12,789 nt of DNA, taken from positions 1 to 12,789 of the forward strand of contig JAAYEN010000291.1 of assembly GCA_012728775.1 (NCBI GenBank), in the 5' to 3' direction. This document shows, in pieces, positions 1 through 7,880 of this stretch (positions are counted from its first letter, which is position 1; every line of letters starts with the position of its first letter). Both the position numbers and the translations under genes were made by a program. The stretch comes from Tissierellia bacterium (lineage in GTDB: Bacteria; Bacillota_A; Clostridia; Tissierellales; Peptoniphilaceae). Below the pieces are notes generated by a model, which was not told where the DNA came from, searched no databases, and worked only from the letters and a program-made list of their open reading frames with translations.

Positions 1-881
1 ACTCCTCCCAATGGCGATACCATTTCCATAATTTCTCTCTTGGCTCCGTATGCGCCTACTGGAAATCCGCCGCCGATAATTTTCCCAAAGCATGCCATGT
101 CTGGTTGGATTCCGAAAACTTCTGCCGCTCCACCGTATGCGATTCTAAATCCTGTAATGACTTCGTCAAAGATTAAAACTGCGCCATATTCTGTACAAAG
201 GTCTCTAAGGGTTTGTAAAAATTCTAATTTCCCTGGCACAAGTCCCATATTTCCTGCAATTGGCTCTACAATTATGCAGGCAATCTCTTCGCCTTCATCT
301 GCAAAGATACTTTTTATTTCTTCTATATCGTTATACCTAGCTACGATAGTATTGGCGACGATTTCTTCTGGAACTCCTAAAGACGTGGGCACTCCGTAAG
401 TTATGGTGCCTGATCCGGATTTTACCAAAAGAGAATCCGAATGGCCGTGATAGCAACCTTCAAATTTTACAATCTTTTTTCGATTGGTATATCCCCTCGC
501 TACTCTAATTGCGCTCATTGTGGCTTCTGTTCCTGAATTTACCATTCTCACCATGTCGATAGCTGGATAAGCATCCACCATCATCTTCGCCATTTCCACT
601 TCGATACCCGTAGGCAGTCCGTAGGTGAGTCCATTTTGCAAATGCTCGTCTATTCCAGATAGAAGTTCTTCGTTGGAATGTCCAAAAATTGCTGGACCCC
701 ATGAGCCGATAAAGTCGATGTATTCATTTTCATCTTCGTCAATTAGCTTTGTACCCTTTGCGGATTTTATCATCACAGGAGTGGTGTCTACAGATTTAAA
801 CGCTCGTACTGGGCTGTTGACTCCTCCGGGAATATATTTTACAGCTTCGTCGTAAATGCTTTTAGATTTTTCAAATTTCAT
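1..881 (-). CDS. hemL: Glutamate-1-semialdehyde 2,1-aminomutase (HemL), 3' part outside window
   Basis: This PLP enzyme isomerises glutamate-1-semialdehyde to 5-aminolevulinate, the second step of the C5 pathway begun by HemA in the same operon. I translated the frame directly: it is open for 293 codons from ATG at 881 to the window edge, so the C-terminal third is missing. The start reads [20 protein letters not shown], followed by NSPVRAF, and later GTEATMSAIRVARG, CYHGHSD, a DEVITGFR segment, and FGKIIGGGFPVGAYG. The lysine of that last motif (residue 267 here) is the expected PLP Schiff-base residue. The ATG shares one base with the hemB stop (TAATG), and GGAGGG lies just upstream, inside hemB, so the two are probably translationally coupled. 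It is the last gene of the riboswitch-led operon visible here. Identification is secure; the missing end is only the window edge. Confidence 0.96.
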   Translation of the reverse strand, partial: MKFEKSKSIYDEAVKYIPGGVNSPVRAFKSVDTTPVMIKSAKGTKLIDEDENEYIDFIGSWGPAIFGHSNEELLSGIDEHLQNGLTYGLPTGIEVEMAKMMVDAYPAIDMVRMVNSGTEATMSAIRVARGYTNRKKIVKFEGCYHGHSDSLLVKSGSGTITYGVPTSLGVPEEIVANTIVARYNDIEEIKSIFADEGEEIACIIVEPIAGNMGLVPGKLEFLQTLRDLCTEYGAVLIFDEVITGFRIAYGGAAEVFGIQPDMACFGKIIGGGFPVGAYGAKREIMEMVSPLGG

Positions 882-1849
882 TATCTACCCTCCAACTTTT
901 TGGCGATATCCTTTGCAAAATAAGTGATTATTATTTTTGCTCCTGCTCTTTTGATGGACATCATGCTTTCCATAATTACATTTTCGTCCAAAAGTCCTGC
1001 TGCCACTGCATTTAATAGCATAGAGTATTCTCCGCTGACGTTATATGCTGCGATTGGCGTGATAAAATTGTCCTTTGCACGTCTTATAATATCCAAGTAA
1101 GAAAGGGCTGGCTTCACCATAATTATATCTGCGCCTTCTTCTATGTCGATTTCCATTTCGCGAATTGCTTCGTCGGAATTTCTATAATCCATTTGGTAAG
1201 TTTTTCTATCTCCAAAGGCTGGCGCTGAGTCCGCCGCATCTCTAAAGGGTCCGTAGAAGTTAGAAGAATATTTTGCACTGTATGCCATAATCGGAATATT
1301 TTCAAATCCATTTTCGTCCAAAACTCTTCTAATTACGCCGATTCTTCCGTCCATCATGTCCGATGGGGCTATCATATCTGCCCCAGCTTTCGCGTGGGAT
1401 AGGGAAATTTTTCCTAAATATTCCAAAGTCTCGTCGTTTTTCACATATCCTTCTTCGTCTAGGATTCCGCAGTGGCCGTGGCTGGTGTATTCGCACATGC
1501 ACACGTCTGTGACGATATAAATCTCTGGAAAGTCTGATTTTATTTTTCTAATGGCCTTTTGAATTATGCCCTCATCTGAAAATCCTTCGCTGCCGCATTC
1601 GTCCTTGTGCTCTGGTATTCCAAAGAGAAGTATGCTGTCTATTCCCAGCTCCACTAACTCTTGAATCTCTTCTTTAACTCTATCCACAGAGTAACGAAAA
1701 ACCCCAGGCATGGAAGATATTTCTTCTTTGATATTTTCTCCTTCGATAATAAAAAGTGGATAAATTAAATCCTTCACCGAAAGACTGGTCTCCGCCACCA
1801 TATCCCTGACTGCTAGATTTCGTCTCAGTCTTCTAGTTCTATTAAACAT
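881..1849 (-). CDS. hemB: Porphobilinogen synthase (5-aminolevulinate dehydratase)
   Basis: The enzyme condenses two 5-aminolevulinate molecules to porphobilinogen in the cytosol. With the start chosen here the protein is 322 aa, normal for the family. Visible landmarks are the zinc-type cysteines C117, C119 and C127 ([16 protein letters not shown]), the first Schiff-base lysine K193 in [16 protein letters not shown], and the catalytic lysine K246 in [12 protein letters not shown]. This makes it a zinc-dependent rather than a purely magnesium-dependent type. The open frame runs 12 codons further upstream, but ATG at 1849 is preceded by GGAGGAG at good spacing and gives the family N-terminus [11 protein letters not shown], so I use it. 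The start overlaps the end of the hemC-cobA-hemD gene by 8 bases, and the stop overlaps the hemL start by one. Confidence 0.97.
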   Translation of the reverse strand: MFNRTRRLRRNLAVRDMVAETSLSVKDLIYPLFIIEGENIKEEISSMPGVFRYSVDRVKEEIQELVELGIDSILLFGIPEHKDECGSEGFSDEGIIQKAIRKIKSDFPEIYIVTDVCMCEYTSHGHCGILDEEGYVKNDETLEYLGKISLSHAKAGADMIAPSDMMDGRIGVIRRVLDENGFENIPIMAYSAKYSSNFYGPFRDAADSAPAFGDRKTYQMDYRNSDEAIREMEIDIEEGADIIMVKPALSYLDIIRRAKDNFITPIAAYNVSGEYSMLLNAVAAGLLDENVIMESMMSIKRAGAKIIITYFAKDIAKKLEGR

Positions 1850-4196
1850 TTTTCTCCTCCAAAATTCCCTCGATAATTCCCTCAATCGTATATTCTTTCG
1901 CTTCTATGTCTACTGTAAGTCCAGCTTTTTCAATGGCAGCAGTGGTAATTGGGCCAATGGAAATGATTTTTGCTTTTGAAAAAATTCCACTCTTGTCCTC
2001 CACGCCTTTATAAAAATTGTTAAAGGTGGATGCACTTGTAAATACCAAGGAGTAATCTTCGTATTCTTCCAATGCGCTTTCGATTTCTGTAGATGTAGAA
2101 ATGGTGTCGTAGATTTTAAGCTCAGTTACCTCTGCCAAATCCTTTAAGCTATCTACTATCTCAGCTCTGCCCATTTTCGCCCTAGGAACTAAAAGCTTGT
2201 CCGTCTTTTTTAAAACTTTTTCTAAAGCCTTAATCCCATCTTCTCCTGCGAATTTTTCAGGCATGATGTCTACTCTTATTCCAAATTTTTCTATTGCGAT
2301 TTTAGTCTTGATGCCTAGGGCACAAAACTTCACGTCCTTTAAATCCCTAATGTCCTTATGTTTTAAAAACTGTTCAAAGAAATAATTTACGCCATTTACG
2401 CTGGTGAAAAATATATAGTCAAAAGAATTTACATTTTCGAAAATTTCTTCTGAGATTTCCAGTTCCACCGTTTCTATCATAGGAAGTGTGATGACATTGG
2501 CTCCTAATTTATGAAACTTTTCCTTGGTAGACTGTACATTTTTTCCTTCTCTAGTCAAAACTATATTCTCCCCAAATAGCGGAAGTTTCTCGAAGAAGTT
2601 TAATTTTTCTCTTAAATTCACAACTTCTCCTACGACTATAAGACATGGTGATTTTAGTTTTGCTTTTCTAGAAAGTTCGCAGATATTTTCCAAATTGCCT
2701 ACGATAGTTTTTTGTTTTGAAGTAGACGCCCAGTTTATTACAGCTACTGGTGTATTTTTTCCTCTGCCATTATCCAAAAGTCCTTGGGTAATCTTCTCCA
2801 AATTTTTAAGTCCCATTAAAAATACCAAAGTTCCATCTAGCCTAGACAGTGTTTCGTAATCCAATTCGTCGTCATCTTGGGTGTGTCCGGTGATTACGTG
2901 AAAGGACGTGGCGATTCCCCTGTGGGTGATGGGAATTCCTGCATAGGCAAGTCCGCCGATGGCAGATGTAATTCCTGGAACTGCCTCCACGTGAACTCCT
3001 CTGTCCATTAGATATTCAAATTCTTCTCCACCTCGGCCGAATACGTACGGGTCGCCACCTTTAAGTCTCGTGACGATTTTTCCCTCCCTGGCTTTTTCGT
3101 ATAATAATTCATTTATTTCATCTTGGGTCATGGTGTGATTGGCAGAAATTTTCCCTGCGTAAATCAGCTCTGCGTTTTCCTTTGCAAAGTTTAAAAGATT
3201 TTTGCTGGCAAGTCTATCGTAAATTATGACATCTGCTTCTTCGATACATCTTTTTCCCTTTAAGGTTATTAAATCCTCGTCTCCAGGTCCTGCCCCTACT
3301 AGATAGACCTTTGATGACAATATCTTTAGCATTTTTTCGCCTAGGATCTTTCCAAGATTCTCATCCTTTGTGCCTGATATTTCCATCTTGATTAGTTGAT
3401 TTCCATCTTCTGAGCCTAACATTCCCTTTAAGATAATTTTATCTTCTTCCACATGACAATAAGCCCCAACAGGCACTTTACAAGAACCTCCTACGGCTTT
3501 TAAAAATTCCCTTTCGTTTTGGGATTGAATATAAGTTTTTTCGTCGTTGAGTTCCATAAGCATATCGTGGAGGGTGTCGTCTTCTTCTCTAATTTCCAGA
3601 GCCAAAATCCCCTGGGTAGGTGATGGCAAGAAGTCTTCAATCTCTAAGTACGCCATATTTTCAGGCTCAAGTCCTAGCCTGTGGATCCCCGCAGCTGCTA
3701 AAACTACACCGTCTAGATTTTCAGATTCTATTTTTCCAATTCTAGTCTCTACGTTTCCACGAATGGGTAGAATTTCCAAATCCTTTCGAAGGGATTTCAG
3801 TTGAAATGCTCTTCTCTTACTACCTGTGGCGATTTTCGCTCCAATTTTTAATTCTTCTAAATTGCCAGATTCTTTTAGAACCAAAACGTCTCGGCAGTCT
3901 TCTCTCTTAGGTGTGGCACTTAGTTTCAAACCCTTGGGTAGTTCTCCTGGCATGTCCTTCATGCTGTGAATCGCTAAATCGATGTCCCCATTTAATAGAG
4001 CCGATTCGATTTCCTTTACGAAAATCTCCTTGCCTCCGATTTGTCCAATTGGCACGTCTCGTCTGATATCTCCTGTGGTTTTTATGATTTTAATCTCCAC
4101 TTCCACATGGGGAAATTTTTCTTTTATGGAATCCGCCACCATATTGGTCTGGGTGAGGGCAAGATTGCTTCCTCTTGTTCCTATTTTTATTTTCAT
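1842..4196 (-). CDS. Trifunctional HemC-CobA-HemD fusion (HMB synthase, uroporphyrinogen-III methyltransferase, uroporphyrinogen-III synthase)
   Basis: This single 784-aa frame carries three consecutive enzymes from porphobilinogen to precorrin-2. Residues 1-295 are hydroxymethylbilane synthase: [12 protein letters not shown] at the start, HSMKDMP with the catalytic aspartate D81, and [10 protein letters not shown], whose C239 should hold the dipyrromethane cofactor. Residues 296-535 are SUMT/Cob[41 protein letters not shown] and [10 protein letters not shown]. Residues about 541-784 are uroporphyrinogen-III synthase, with [14 protein letters not shown] and [10 protein letters not shown], a weakly conserved family recognised partly by position. 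There is almost no linker between HemC and CobA. CobA-HemD fusions are well known; joining HemC as well is less usual. The ATG at 4196 overlaps the preceding stop (ATGA), with AGGA upstream. No internal stop or frame break is seen. Presence of SUMT commits the product to sirohydrochlorin, corrinoid or siroheme. Confidence 0.94.
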   Translation of the reverse strand: MKIKIGTRGSNLALTQTNMVADSIKEKFPHVEVEIKIIKTTGDIRRDVPIGQIGGKEIFVKEIESALLNGDIDLAIHSMKDMPGELPKGLKLSATPKREDCRDVLVLKESGNLEELKIGAKIATGSKRRAFQLKSLRKDLEILPIRGNVETRIGKIESENLDGVVLAAAGIHRLGLEPENMAYLEIEDFLPSPTQGILALEIREEDDTLHDMLMELNDEKTYIQSQNEREFLKAVGGSCKVPVGAYCHVEEDKIILKGMLGSEDGNQLIKMEISGTKDENLGKILGEKMLKILSSKVYLVGAGPGDEDLITLKGKRCIEEADVIIYDRLASKNLLNFAKENAELIYAGKISANHTMTQDEINELLYEKAREGKIVTRLKGGDPYVFGRGGEEFEYLMDRGVHVEAVPGITSAIGGLAYAGIPITHRGIATSFHVITGHTQDDDELDYETLSRLDGTLVFLMGLKNLEKITQGLLDNGRGKNTPVAVINWASTSKQKTIVGNLENICELSRKAKLKSPCLIVVGEVVNLREKLNFFEKLPLFGENIVLTREGKNVQSTKEKFHKLGANVITLPMIETVELEISEEIFENVNSFDYIFFTSVNGVNYFFEQFLKHKDIRDLKDVKFCALGIKTKIAIEKFGIRVDIMPEKFAGEDGIKALEKVLKKTDKLLVPRAKMGRAEIVDSLKDLAEVTELKIYDTISTSTEIESALEEYEDYSLVFTSASTFNNFYKGVEDKSGIFSKAKIISIGPITTAAIEKAGLTVDIEAKEYTIEGIIEGILEEKNV

Positions 4197-4756
4197 TTAT
4201 ATCGTCCTATATATTCTTTTAATTCTTCCAAATTCAAGTCCAAAACGTCATATAAAAGCTGTCTGTCTAGATTATTATCTATGACAATTTTTCTAAATTT
4301 TTTCAACTCTTCAATAAATTCCCTGTCGTATTTATCATATTTTTCGATTAATTCTTCTTTGATTTTTCTAGCCAAAGCCGGATATGCTCCATTTGTGGTG
4401 ATACAAAACTGCAAATCTCCCATGTCCAAAACCGCTGGAAATATTACCTCAGAATTTTTTTCATCACTTCCCAAAAGATACCAAATGTTTTTGTCCTTAC
4501 AAGCAGCTGCTAATTTCTTATTTACACTTTCGTTATTGGTGCAAATTATTACAAAATCTGCATCTTCAAGATATTTTTCAGGTTCGTCACTGTAAATGCA
4601 ATTAGCAAATTCCAAATCTCTGTGTATCTCAGGCCCTATGACATATAGATGATTGCAATAATCTCTAAGGGCTAGTCCCTTTCGCCTTGCCACTTCGCCG
4701 CCGCCTATTATCTTTACGATTTTTTCACTTAAATCCACCATCATAGGGTAGCGCAT
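4193..4756 (-). CDS. Precorrin-2 dehydrogenase / sirohydrochlorin synthase (SirC/Met8/CysG-N type)
   Basis: This 187-aa protein matches the NAD-dependent precorrin-2 dehydrogenase domain found in Met8p, SirC and the N-terminus of CysG. It oxidises precorrin-2 to sirohydrochlorin, the branch point to siroheme and to anaerobic cobalamin synthesis. Visible are the family start MRYPMMVDLS, the Rossmann loop IIGGGEVARRK (residues 16-26), the FVIICTNNESVN strand-loop, and ITTNGAYPALARKIKEEL (119-136). The rest is a helical tail. In CysG and Met8p a catalytic aspartate lies before the IxP strand; here the equivalent position looks like S97, with D98 beside it, and the usual serine of the GGxSP segment is Y125. 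Those assignments are by eye. The ATG follows the hemA stop by one base and GGAGGTG sits in the hemA end. It overlaps the fusion gene start by 4 bases, which fits coupled translation. Confidence 0.9.
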   Translation of the reverse strand: MRYPMMVDLSEKIVKIIGGGEVARRKGLALRDYCNHLYVIGPEIHRDLEFANCIYSDEPEKYLEDADFVIICTNNESVNKKLAAACKDKNIWYLLGSDEKNSEVIFPAVLDMGDLQFCITTNGAYPALARKIKEELIEKYDKYDREFIEELKKFRKIVIDNNLDRQLLYDVLDLNLEELKEYIGRYK

Positions 4757-4757
4757 T

Positions 4758-5993
4758 TCACACCTCCAGCTCCATGAGCTTGGCTATTATCTCTTTGTAC
4801 TCATCTGCTTTAGAGCTTTCAGCTTCTTTTAAATTGATCTTCAAATCCCTGGTGAATCTATTGAGAGCGTAGGATAATACCTTGTCCACGATTTTTTTCT
4901 CGCGAGAATCTAAGTCCAATTTTCGATTGAGATATTCCATACTGTCAGCCTTTATATCTTTGCATCTTTCGTTTATGGAACCTAAATACGGATCCACCTT
5001 TATTTTATTTAACCAAAGCAAAAATTTCTCCACATCTTCCTTCACAAAATCCAAGGCCTTCATGGCTAAATCCCTTCGCTTTTGAAAGTTTTCTTCTGAG
5101 ATTTCCTTTAGGTCATCTAGATGATAGATGTTTACGTTCTCAATTTCAGAAATGGATCCTTCCACGTCCCTAGGAAGCCCCAAGTCCATGACGTAAAGTG
5201 GCTTAATGGGTTTTAGAAAATCCTTGTATTCTATAATGCTGTGAGGTGCAGCTGTGGCAGTCAAAAGCATATCCACTTGATTTAAAATCTCGTAGCGTTC
5301 GCCATATGAAATAGGTATTAGATTTGGAAATTCGATTAATATTTCTTGAACTCTGTCTGTGGATCTATTAGAGATGTAAATTTTTTCAAGCTCCGATTCG
5401 TAAAGATATTTCAAAGCCAAAAGTCCAATCTCCCCTGCGCCGATTATCATAGCAGATTTATTTTCAAATCCATTCATTTTTTCTTTTAAAAGATTTACGC
5501 CAATATAGCTGGTGGACAAAGGAACTTCAGATATTTTTAAATTTCCACGAATTTTTTTCCCAACAGAAAGAGCGTCCATAAATAGTCTATTCAAAACCTT
5601 TTGGCTGAATTTTAATTCCATGGAAAATTGGAGAGTCTCCTTAATCTGGTGGAGAATTTGGTCCTCGCCGATTACGATAGAATCCAGTCCACCTGCCACT
5701 GTAAATAAATGTTCTACAGCGTCTTTGCCGGATTTTTTAAATATATATTTTTCCACATCGGGAAATTCAAAGAAGTCTTGATAAAATTTTACGATTTCTT
5801 CTATCCCCATGACTTCATCTTCATGGGAAAAGTAAATCTCATTTCTATTGCAAGTAGAAAGTATGGCCACTTCGTTTAATTTTGAAAGTAGCAAATTTGA
5901 AGCCTCTATTCTAAGAGACTCCGTCATATTGAAATGCTCCCGCACATCTATGGGCGCGAGATTGTGATTGATTCCCACTATTCCTATTTTCAT
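4758..5993 (-). CDS. hemA: Glutamyl-tRNA reductase
   Basis: HemA reduces the glutamyl group of Glu-tRNA(Glu) with NADPH to glutamate-1-semialdehyde, the committed and usually regulated step of C5 tetrapyrrole synthesis. The 411-aa length is typical. Visible are MKIGIVGINHNLAPIDVRE, the catalytic cysteine C48 in ILSTCNRNEIY, the conserved GLDSIVIGEDQILHQIK segment (102-118), the NADPH loop AMIIGAGEIGLLALKYL (181-197), VMDLGLPRDVE (268-278), and a C-terminal helical dimerisation domain. The ATG at 5993 has a GAGGGG ribosome site 6 bases upstream. It is the first gene of the operon. The leader before it contains a cobalamin aptamer and an intrinsic terminator, so expression should fall when cobalamin is abundant. 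The protein itself looks intact. Confidence 0.97.
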   Translation of the reverse strand: MKIGIVGINHNLAPIDVREHFNMTESLRIEASNLLLSKLNEVAILSTCNRNEIYFSHEDEVMGIEEIVKFYQDFFEFPDVEKYIFKKSGKDAVEHLFTVAGGLDSIVIGEDQILHQIKETLQFSMELKFSQKVLNRLFMDALSVGKKIRGNLKISEVPLSTSYIGVNLLKEKMNGFENKSAMIIGAGEIGLLALKYLYESELEKIYISNRSTDRVQEILIEFPNLIPISYGERYEILNQVDMLLTATAAPHSIIEYKDFLKPIKPLYVMDLGLPRDVEGSISEIENVNIYHLDDLKEISEENFQKRRDLAMKALDFVKEDVEKFLLWLNKIKVDPYLGSINERCKDIKADSMEYLNRKLDLDSREKKIVDKVLSYALNRFTRDLKINLKEAESSKADEYKEIIAKLMELEV

Positions 5994-6016
5994 TTTTACC
6001 CCTCATATCTAAACAC

Positions 6017-6046
6017 AAAAAAAGTAGAATAACAATTATCCTACTT
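6017..6046 (-). terminator. Riboswitch-controlled intrinsic terminator before hemA
   Basis: On the minus strand AAGTAGGATAA, loop TTG, then TTATTCTACTT forms an 11-bp stem with one G-U pair, ending in seven U. It lies between the cobalamin aptamer and the hemA ribosome site, about 24 bases before the ATG, so it must be conditional. An upstream hairpin, CGAACTTTC (6103-6095) with GAAAGTTTG (6058-6050), sits directly before it. A possible antiterminator is TCTACGTT, about 6094-6087, pairing with AAGTAGG of the terminator through a bulged G; this last pairing is tentative. Confidence 0.85.
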
Positions 6047-6103
6047 AACCAAACTTTCACTTTTGAGAAAATACTCCCTCCATGCAACGTAGACGAAAGT
6101 TCG

Positions 6104-6209
6104 ATTTCAAGCAAGTATTCCGGCTTCATTGATGACAATGTTACGGCGGCGGCACCGCGCAGGATTTTAACCTGCTTCCCTTTTATTTGCATGTATGCAA
6201 ACTTGAAAT
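6104..6209 (-). promoter_or_regulatory. Cobalamin (B12) riboswitch aptamer in the hemA leader
   Basis: Read on the minus strand, this leader contains the conserved cobalamin-aptamer elements in order. The closing stem P1 is ATTTCAAG (6209-6202) pairing perfectly with CTTGAAAT (6111-6104). A TTTGC/GCAAA hairpin follows. Then comes GGGAA with GCAGG/CCTGC around the loop TTAAAAT (6180-6160), a GCGGTGCCGCCGCCGTAA core (6158-6141), and a B12-box-like AAGCCGGAATACTTGC (6126-6111). The consensus core is close to GGGAAnnnGGUGnAAnUCC, the CCGCC-GUAA region and the B12 box, with some substitutions (GGTT for GGTG). Position between a promoter and a terminator just before hemA supports the call. By family knowledge such aptamers bind adenosyl- or hydroxo-cobalamin and turn genes off; which form binds cannot be read here. 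Confidence 0.9.
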
Positions 6210-6224
6210 GTTATTAATATATTC

Positions 6225-6253
6225 ATTTTATCATATGGAATAGTCCATTACAA
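6225..6253 (-). promoter_or_regulatory. Candidate promoter of the hemA operon
   Basis: On the minus strand TTGTAA (6253-6248) and TAAAAT (6230-6225) are separated by 17 bases. This resembles a housekeeping sigma-A promoter and would start transcription just before the 5' arm of aptamer stem P1, giving a leader of roughly 225 bases. It was recognised by hexamer match and position only. Confidence 0.5.
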
Positions 6254-6259
6254 GAATCT

Positions 6260-6281
6260 AAGAACTATCCCAGTAGTTCTT
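6260..6281. repeat. Perfect inverted repeat upstream of the hemA promoter
   Basis: AAGAACTA (6260-6267), a 6-base loop, and TAGTTCTT (6274-6281) form an 8-bp perfect stem. On the plus strand it is followed by TTAGTTTTT, but no plus-strand gene ends here. On the minus strand, the direction of the gene ending at 6338, no good U tract follows. It may be a weak terminator for that gene or a protein-binding site next to the -35 box at 6248-6253. Confidence 0.4.
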
Positions 6282-6337
6282 TTAGTTTTTCAAATACTCT
6301 TCCATTGGGATTTGTGATCATAAGTTTTAGTATTTAT

Positions 6338-6973
6338 TTAGTTATAAAACTTTTCAAATTCTAAATTCATATCTTCTTCGGCACCTGTCATAATTTCATC
6401 CTCAGGTCTTACAGATGTACCTTGGGCGCGGACTATTTGAAATGAGTCGAATCCCATTATCTCGCAGAAAGTTTCCTTTAAATAATAATGTTGGAACTCA
6501 AGAGGTGTATATCTGTCATCGTTTGTATATATTGAGCCACTCGCCGCCAGTAACATCACACGGTAATCGTCCGTCATCATGCCCACAGAACCATTTGAAG
6601 TATATCTGAATGTCTGTCTAGCGATGAGGATATTGTCCATATAATCTTTCATCTTTGAAGTTATATTAAAGTTATGTGTCGGTGCTACTATGACGATACG
6701 ATGAGATGCTTTGAATTGCTACAGAATTTCATTTTGTCTTTTCTCTATTTTTTTCTGAGAATCTGTCATTGGTGATTTTGTTCTCTGTGCATTCCACATA
6801 TCTAACATATCTTTACTGATTCTTGGAATTTCCTCTTCATACAAATCGATTACTTCAAGACCTTCTGGACCAAACTTTTCGTTATACTTCTCTACAAACA
6901 TATCCATCAACTTTTGTGAAAAATTGTCATTACTTTCGTATTCCGGATGTGTGTTAATAATTAATGTCTTCAT
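6338..6973 (-). pseudogene. Flavodoxin-fold NAD(P)H oxidoreductase (AzoR/quinone reductase-like), interrupted by an in-frame TAG
   Basis: Two open stretches in the same frame form one 211-codon gene broken by a single TAG at 6721-6719. The first 84 codons begin MKTLIINTHPEYESNDNFSQ, the phosphate-loop strand typical of FMN-dependent azoreductases and NAD(P)H dehydrogenase (quinone) proteins. After the stop the frame continues QFKASHRIVIVAPTHNFNIT, SKMKDYMDNIL and RYTSNGSVG, with a later LLAASGS strand, in the normal order for the family. The full length matches the family if the stop is ignored. In relatives the residue before this QFK-like segment is usually Glu, Lys or Gln, each one base from TAG. 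GGGGGAAA precedes the ATG at 6973. I infer a recent nonsense mutation, leaving an 84-aa fragment without the FMN-binding second half. A suppressed amber codon or a sequencing error are alternatives. The last part could restart at ATG 6652 but would lack the N-terminal domain half. Confidence 0.8.
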
Positions 6974-7066
6974 TTTTATTTCCCCCTAAATTATATGTTT
7001 TTTGATTTACTTTAAAACTATACTGTGTAGTGCATTCCCTTATTTTTATTTCTTCATCGCCGCAAA

Positions 7067-7345
7067 TTATTTGCTACTCTTAATTACTAATGCAAAACCG
7101 TTAATTAAAATAGAAGCGACGCTACAAACCCACAATGCCTTTGCTGTTGAAGGCAATATGTCCATTAGACCACTCCAATCTTCGCTAATAACTCTGCTGG
7201 CAGCATCACTATAGAAAGCACATACAGTCAACAATGTTAATGATAAGCTTAAAAACCCAAACCACTTATTTGTTTTTCCATTCATTGCAAAAACTACATT
7301 CAGTATTGCTGTAATGATTGCGCTAATTCCAAATGCCATCCACAT
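7067..7345 (-). CDS. Small membrane protein with three predicted helices, function unknown
   Basis: I do not recognise this 92-aa protein. It has three hydrophobic stretches: residues 2-21 (start MWMAFGISAIITAILNVVF), about 29-46 (FGFLSLSLTLLTVCAFYS), and 69-87 (ALWVCSVASILINGFALVI). A polar segment with acidic and tryptophan residues (SRVISEDWSGLMD, 50-62) lies between the second and third. No signal peptidase site or enzyme motif is visible. It is real rather than a chance frame: a GGAGGT site lies 6 bases before the ATG at 7345, composition is consistently that of a membrane protein, and it follows the acetyltransferase gene by 23 bases in the same direction, so the two are probably co-transcribed. 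About 93 bases separate its stop from the broken oxidoreductase gene; I see no clear promoter there. Confidence 0.75.
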   Translation of the reverse strand: MWMAFGISAIITAILNVVFAMNGKTNKWFGFLSLSLTLLTVCAFYSDAASRVISEDWSGLMDILPSTAKALWVCSVASILINGFALVIKSSK

Positions 7346-7368
7346 ATTTTACCTCCGTAAAATCTGGT

Positions 7369-7851
7369 TTATTTTTCATTATCATATACTTTTATAAACA
7401 AGGGACTGTCAAATTCGTCCTTGCCATTTTCAACAAATCCTAATGATTTCCAAAAACGTATTGAGTCTTCCTTGCGAGCATTTAGTTTATAATAAATTGC
7501 GCCATCAGCTTTCGTGTGATCCACAAGTGCATAAAAACAATTACGCCCTGTATTATTACCCCTAAATTGCGGAAATACCCAATAATCCAATATAAAGCAT
7601 TCCCCGTCTTCGCTTTGATAAATCTTATACTGAACTGCTCCTATCCTTATGTTATCTCTTACGAACCAGACCATATGTAACTTATCAATACTACTGTTCA
7701 TATGATTTTCTATTATGCCACGATATTCTGAGCCAGAAAAATAATCAATATCTTCTTGTTTCGATATAATTTCATCTTCTATAAGATATCGAATATGTTC
7801 CTTCCAAAAATCTTGTACATTTTCAAAAGATATTTCTTTGATTTCAATCAA
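7369..7851 (-). CDS. GNAT-family N-acetyltransferase
   Basis: This 160-aa protein has the GCN5-related acetyltransferase layout. A variable N-terminal helical region is followed by WFVRDNIRIGAVQYKIY (strands 2-3), then CFILDYWVFPQFRGNNTGRN, in which R97-G98-N99-N100-T101-G102 fits the pyrophosphate-binding loop for acetyl-CoA. NARKEDSIRFWKSLGFVENG (125-143) is the usual C-terminal helix with GF turn. The acceptor cannot be deduced; small amines, antibiotics or protein termini are all possible. The start codon is TTG at 7851: GGAGGG lies 6 bases upstream, and the frame has a stop a few codons further up with no ATG between. It begins 29 bases after the sirtuin stop and precedes the small membrane protein by 23 bases, so it appears to be the third gene of a macrodomain-sirtuin operon. 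Confidence 0.88.
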   Translation of the reverse strand: MIEIKEISFENVQDFWKEHIRYLIEDEIISKQEDIDYFSGSEYRGIIENHMNSSIDKLHMVWFVRDNIRIGAVQYKIYQSEDGECFILDYWVFPQFRGNNTGRNCFYALVDHTKADGAIYYKLNARKEDSIRFWKSLGFVENGKDEFDSPLFIKVYDNEK

Positions 7852-7880
7852 TAATTTCCCTCCAACACAATTTCAAATTA

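Noticed and set aside
40..399. Plus-strand frame of 119 codons
   Set aside because: It is the antisense of hemL, which I translated across the whole interval with family motifs.
5911..6192. Minus-strand open frame of 93 codons over the hemA leader
   Set aside because: It is the translated cobalamin riboswitch and terminator, ending inside hemA in another frame.
6338..6652. Separate gene starting at ATG 6652
   Set aside because: The same frame continues family motifs upstream of this ATG to the TAG and no ribosome site precedes it, so it is the downstream part of the broken oxidoreductase gene.
6990..6995. TATAAT as a promoter for the broken oxidoreductase gene
   Set aside because: Transcription would begin within or beside its ribosome site and no -35 match was found.
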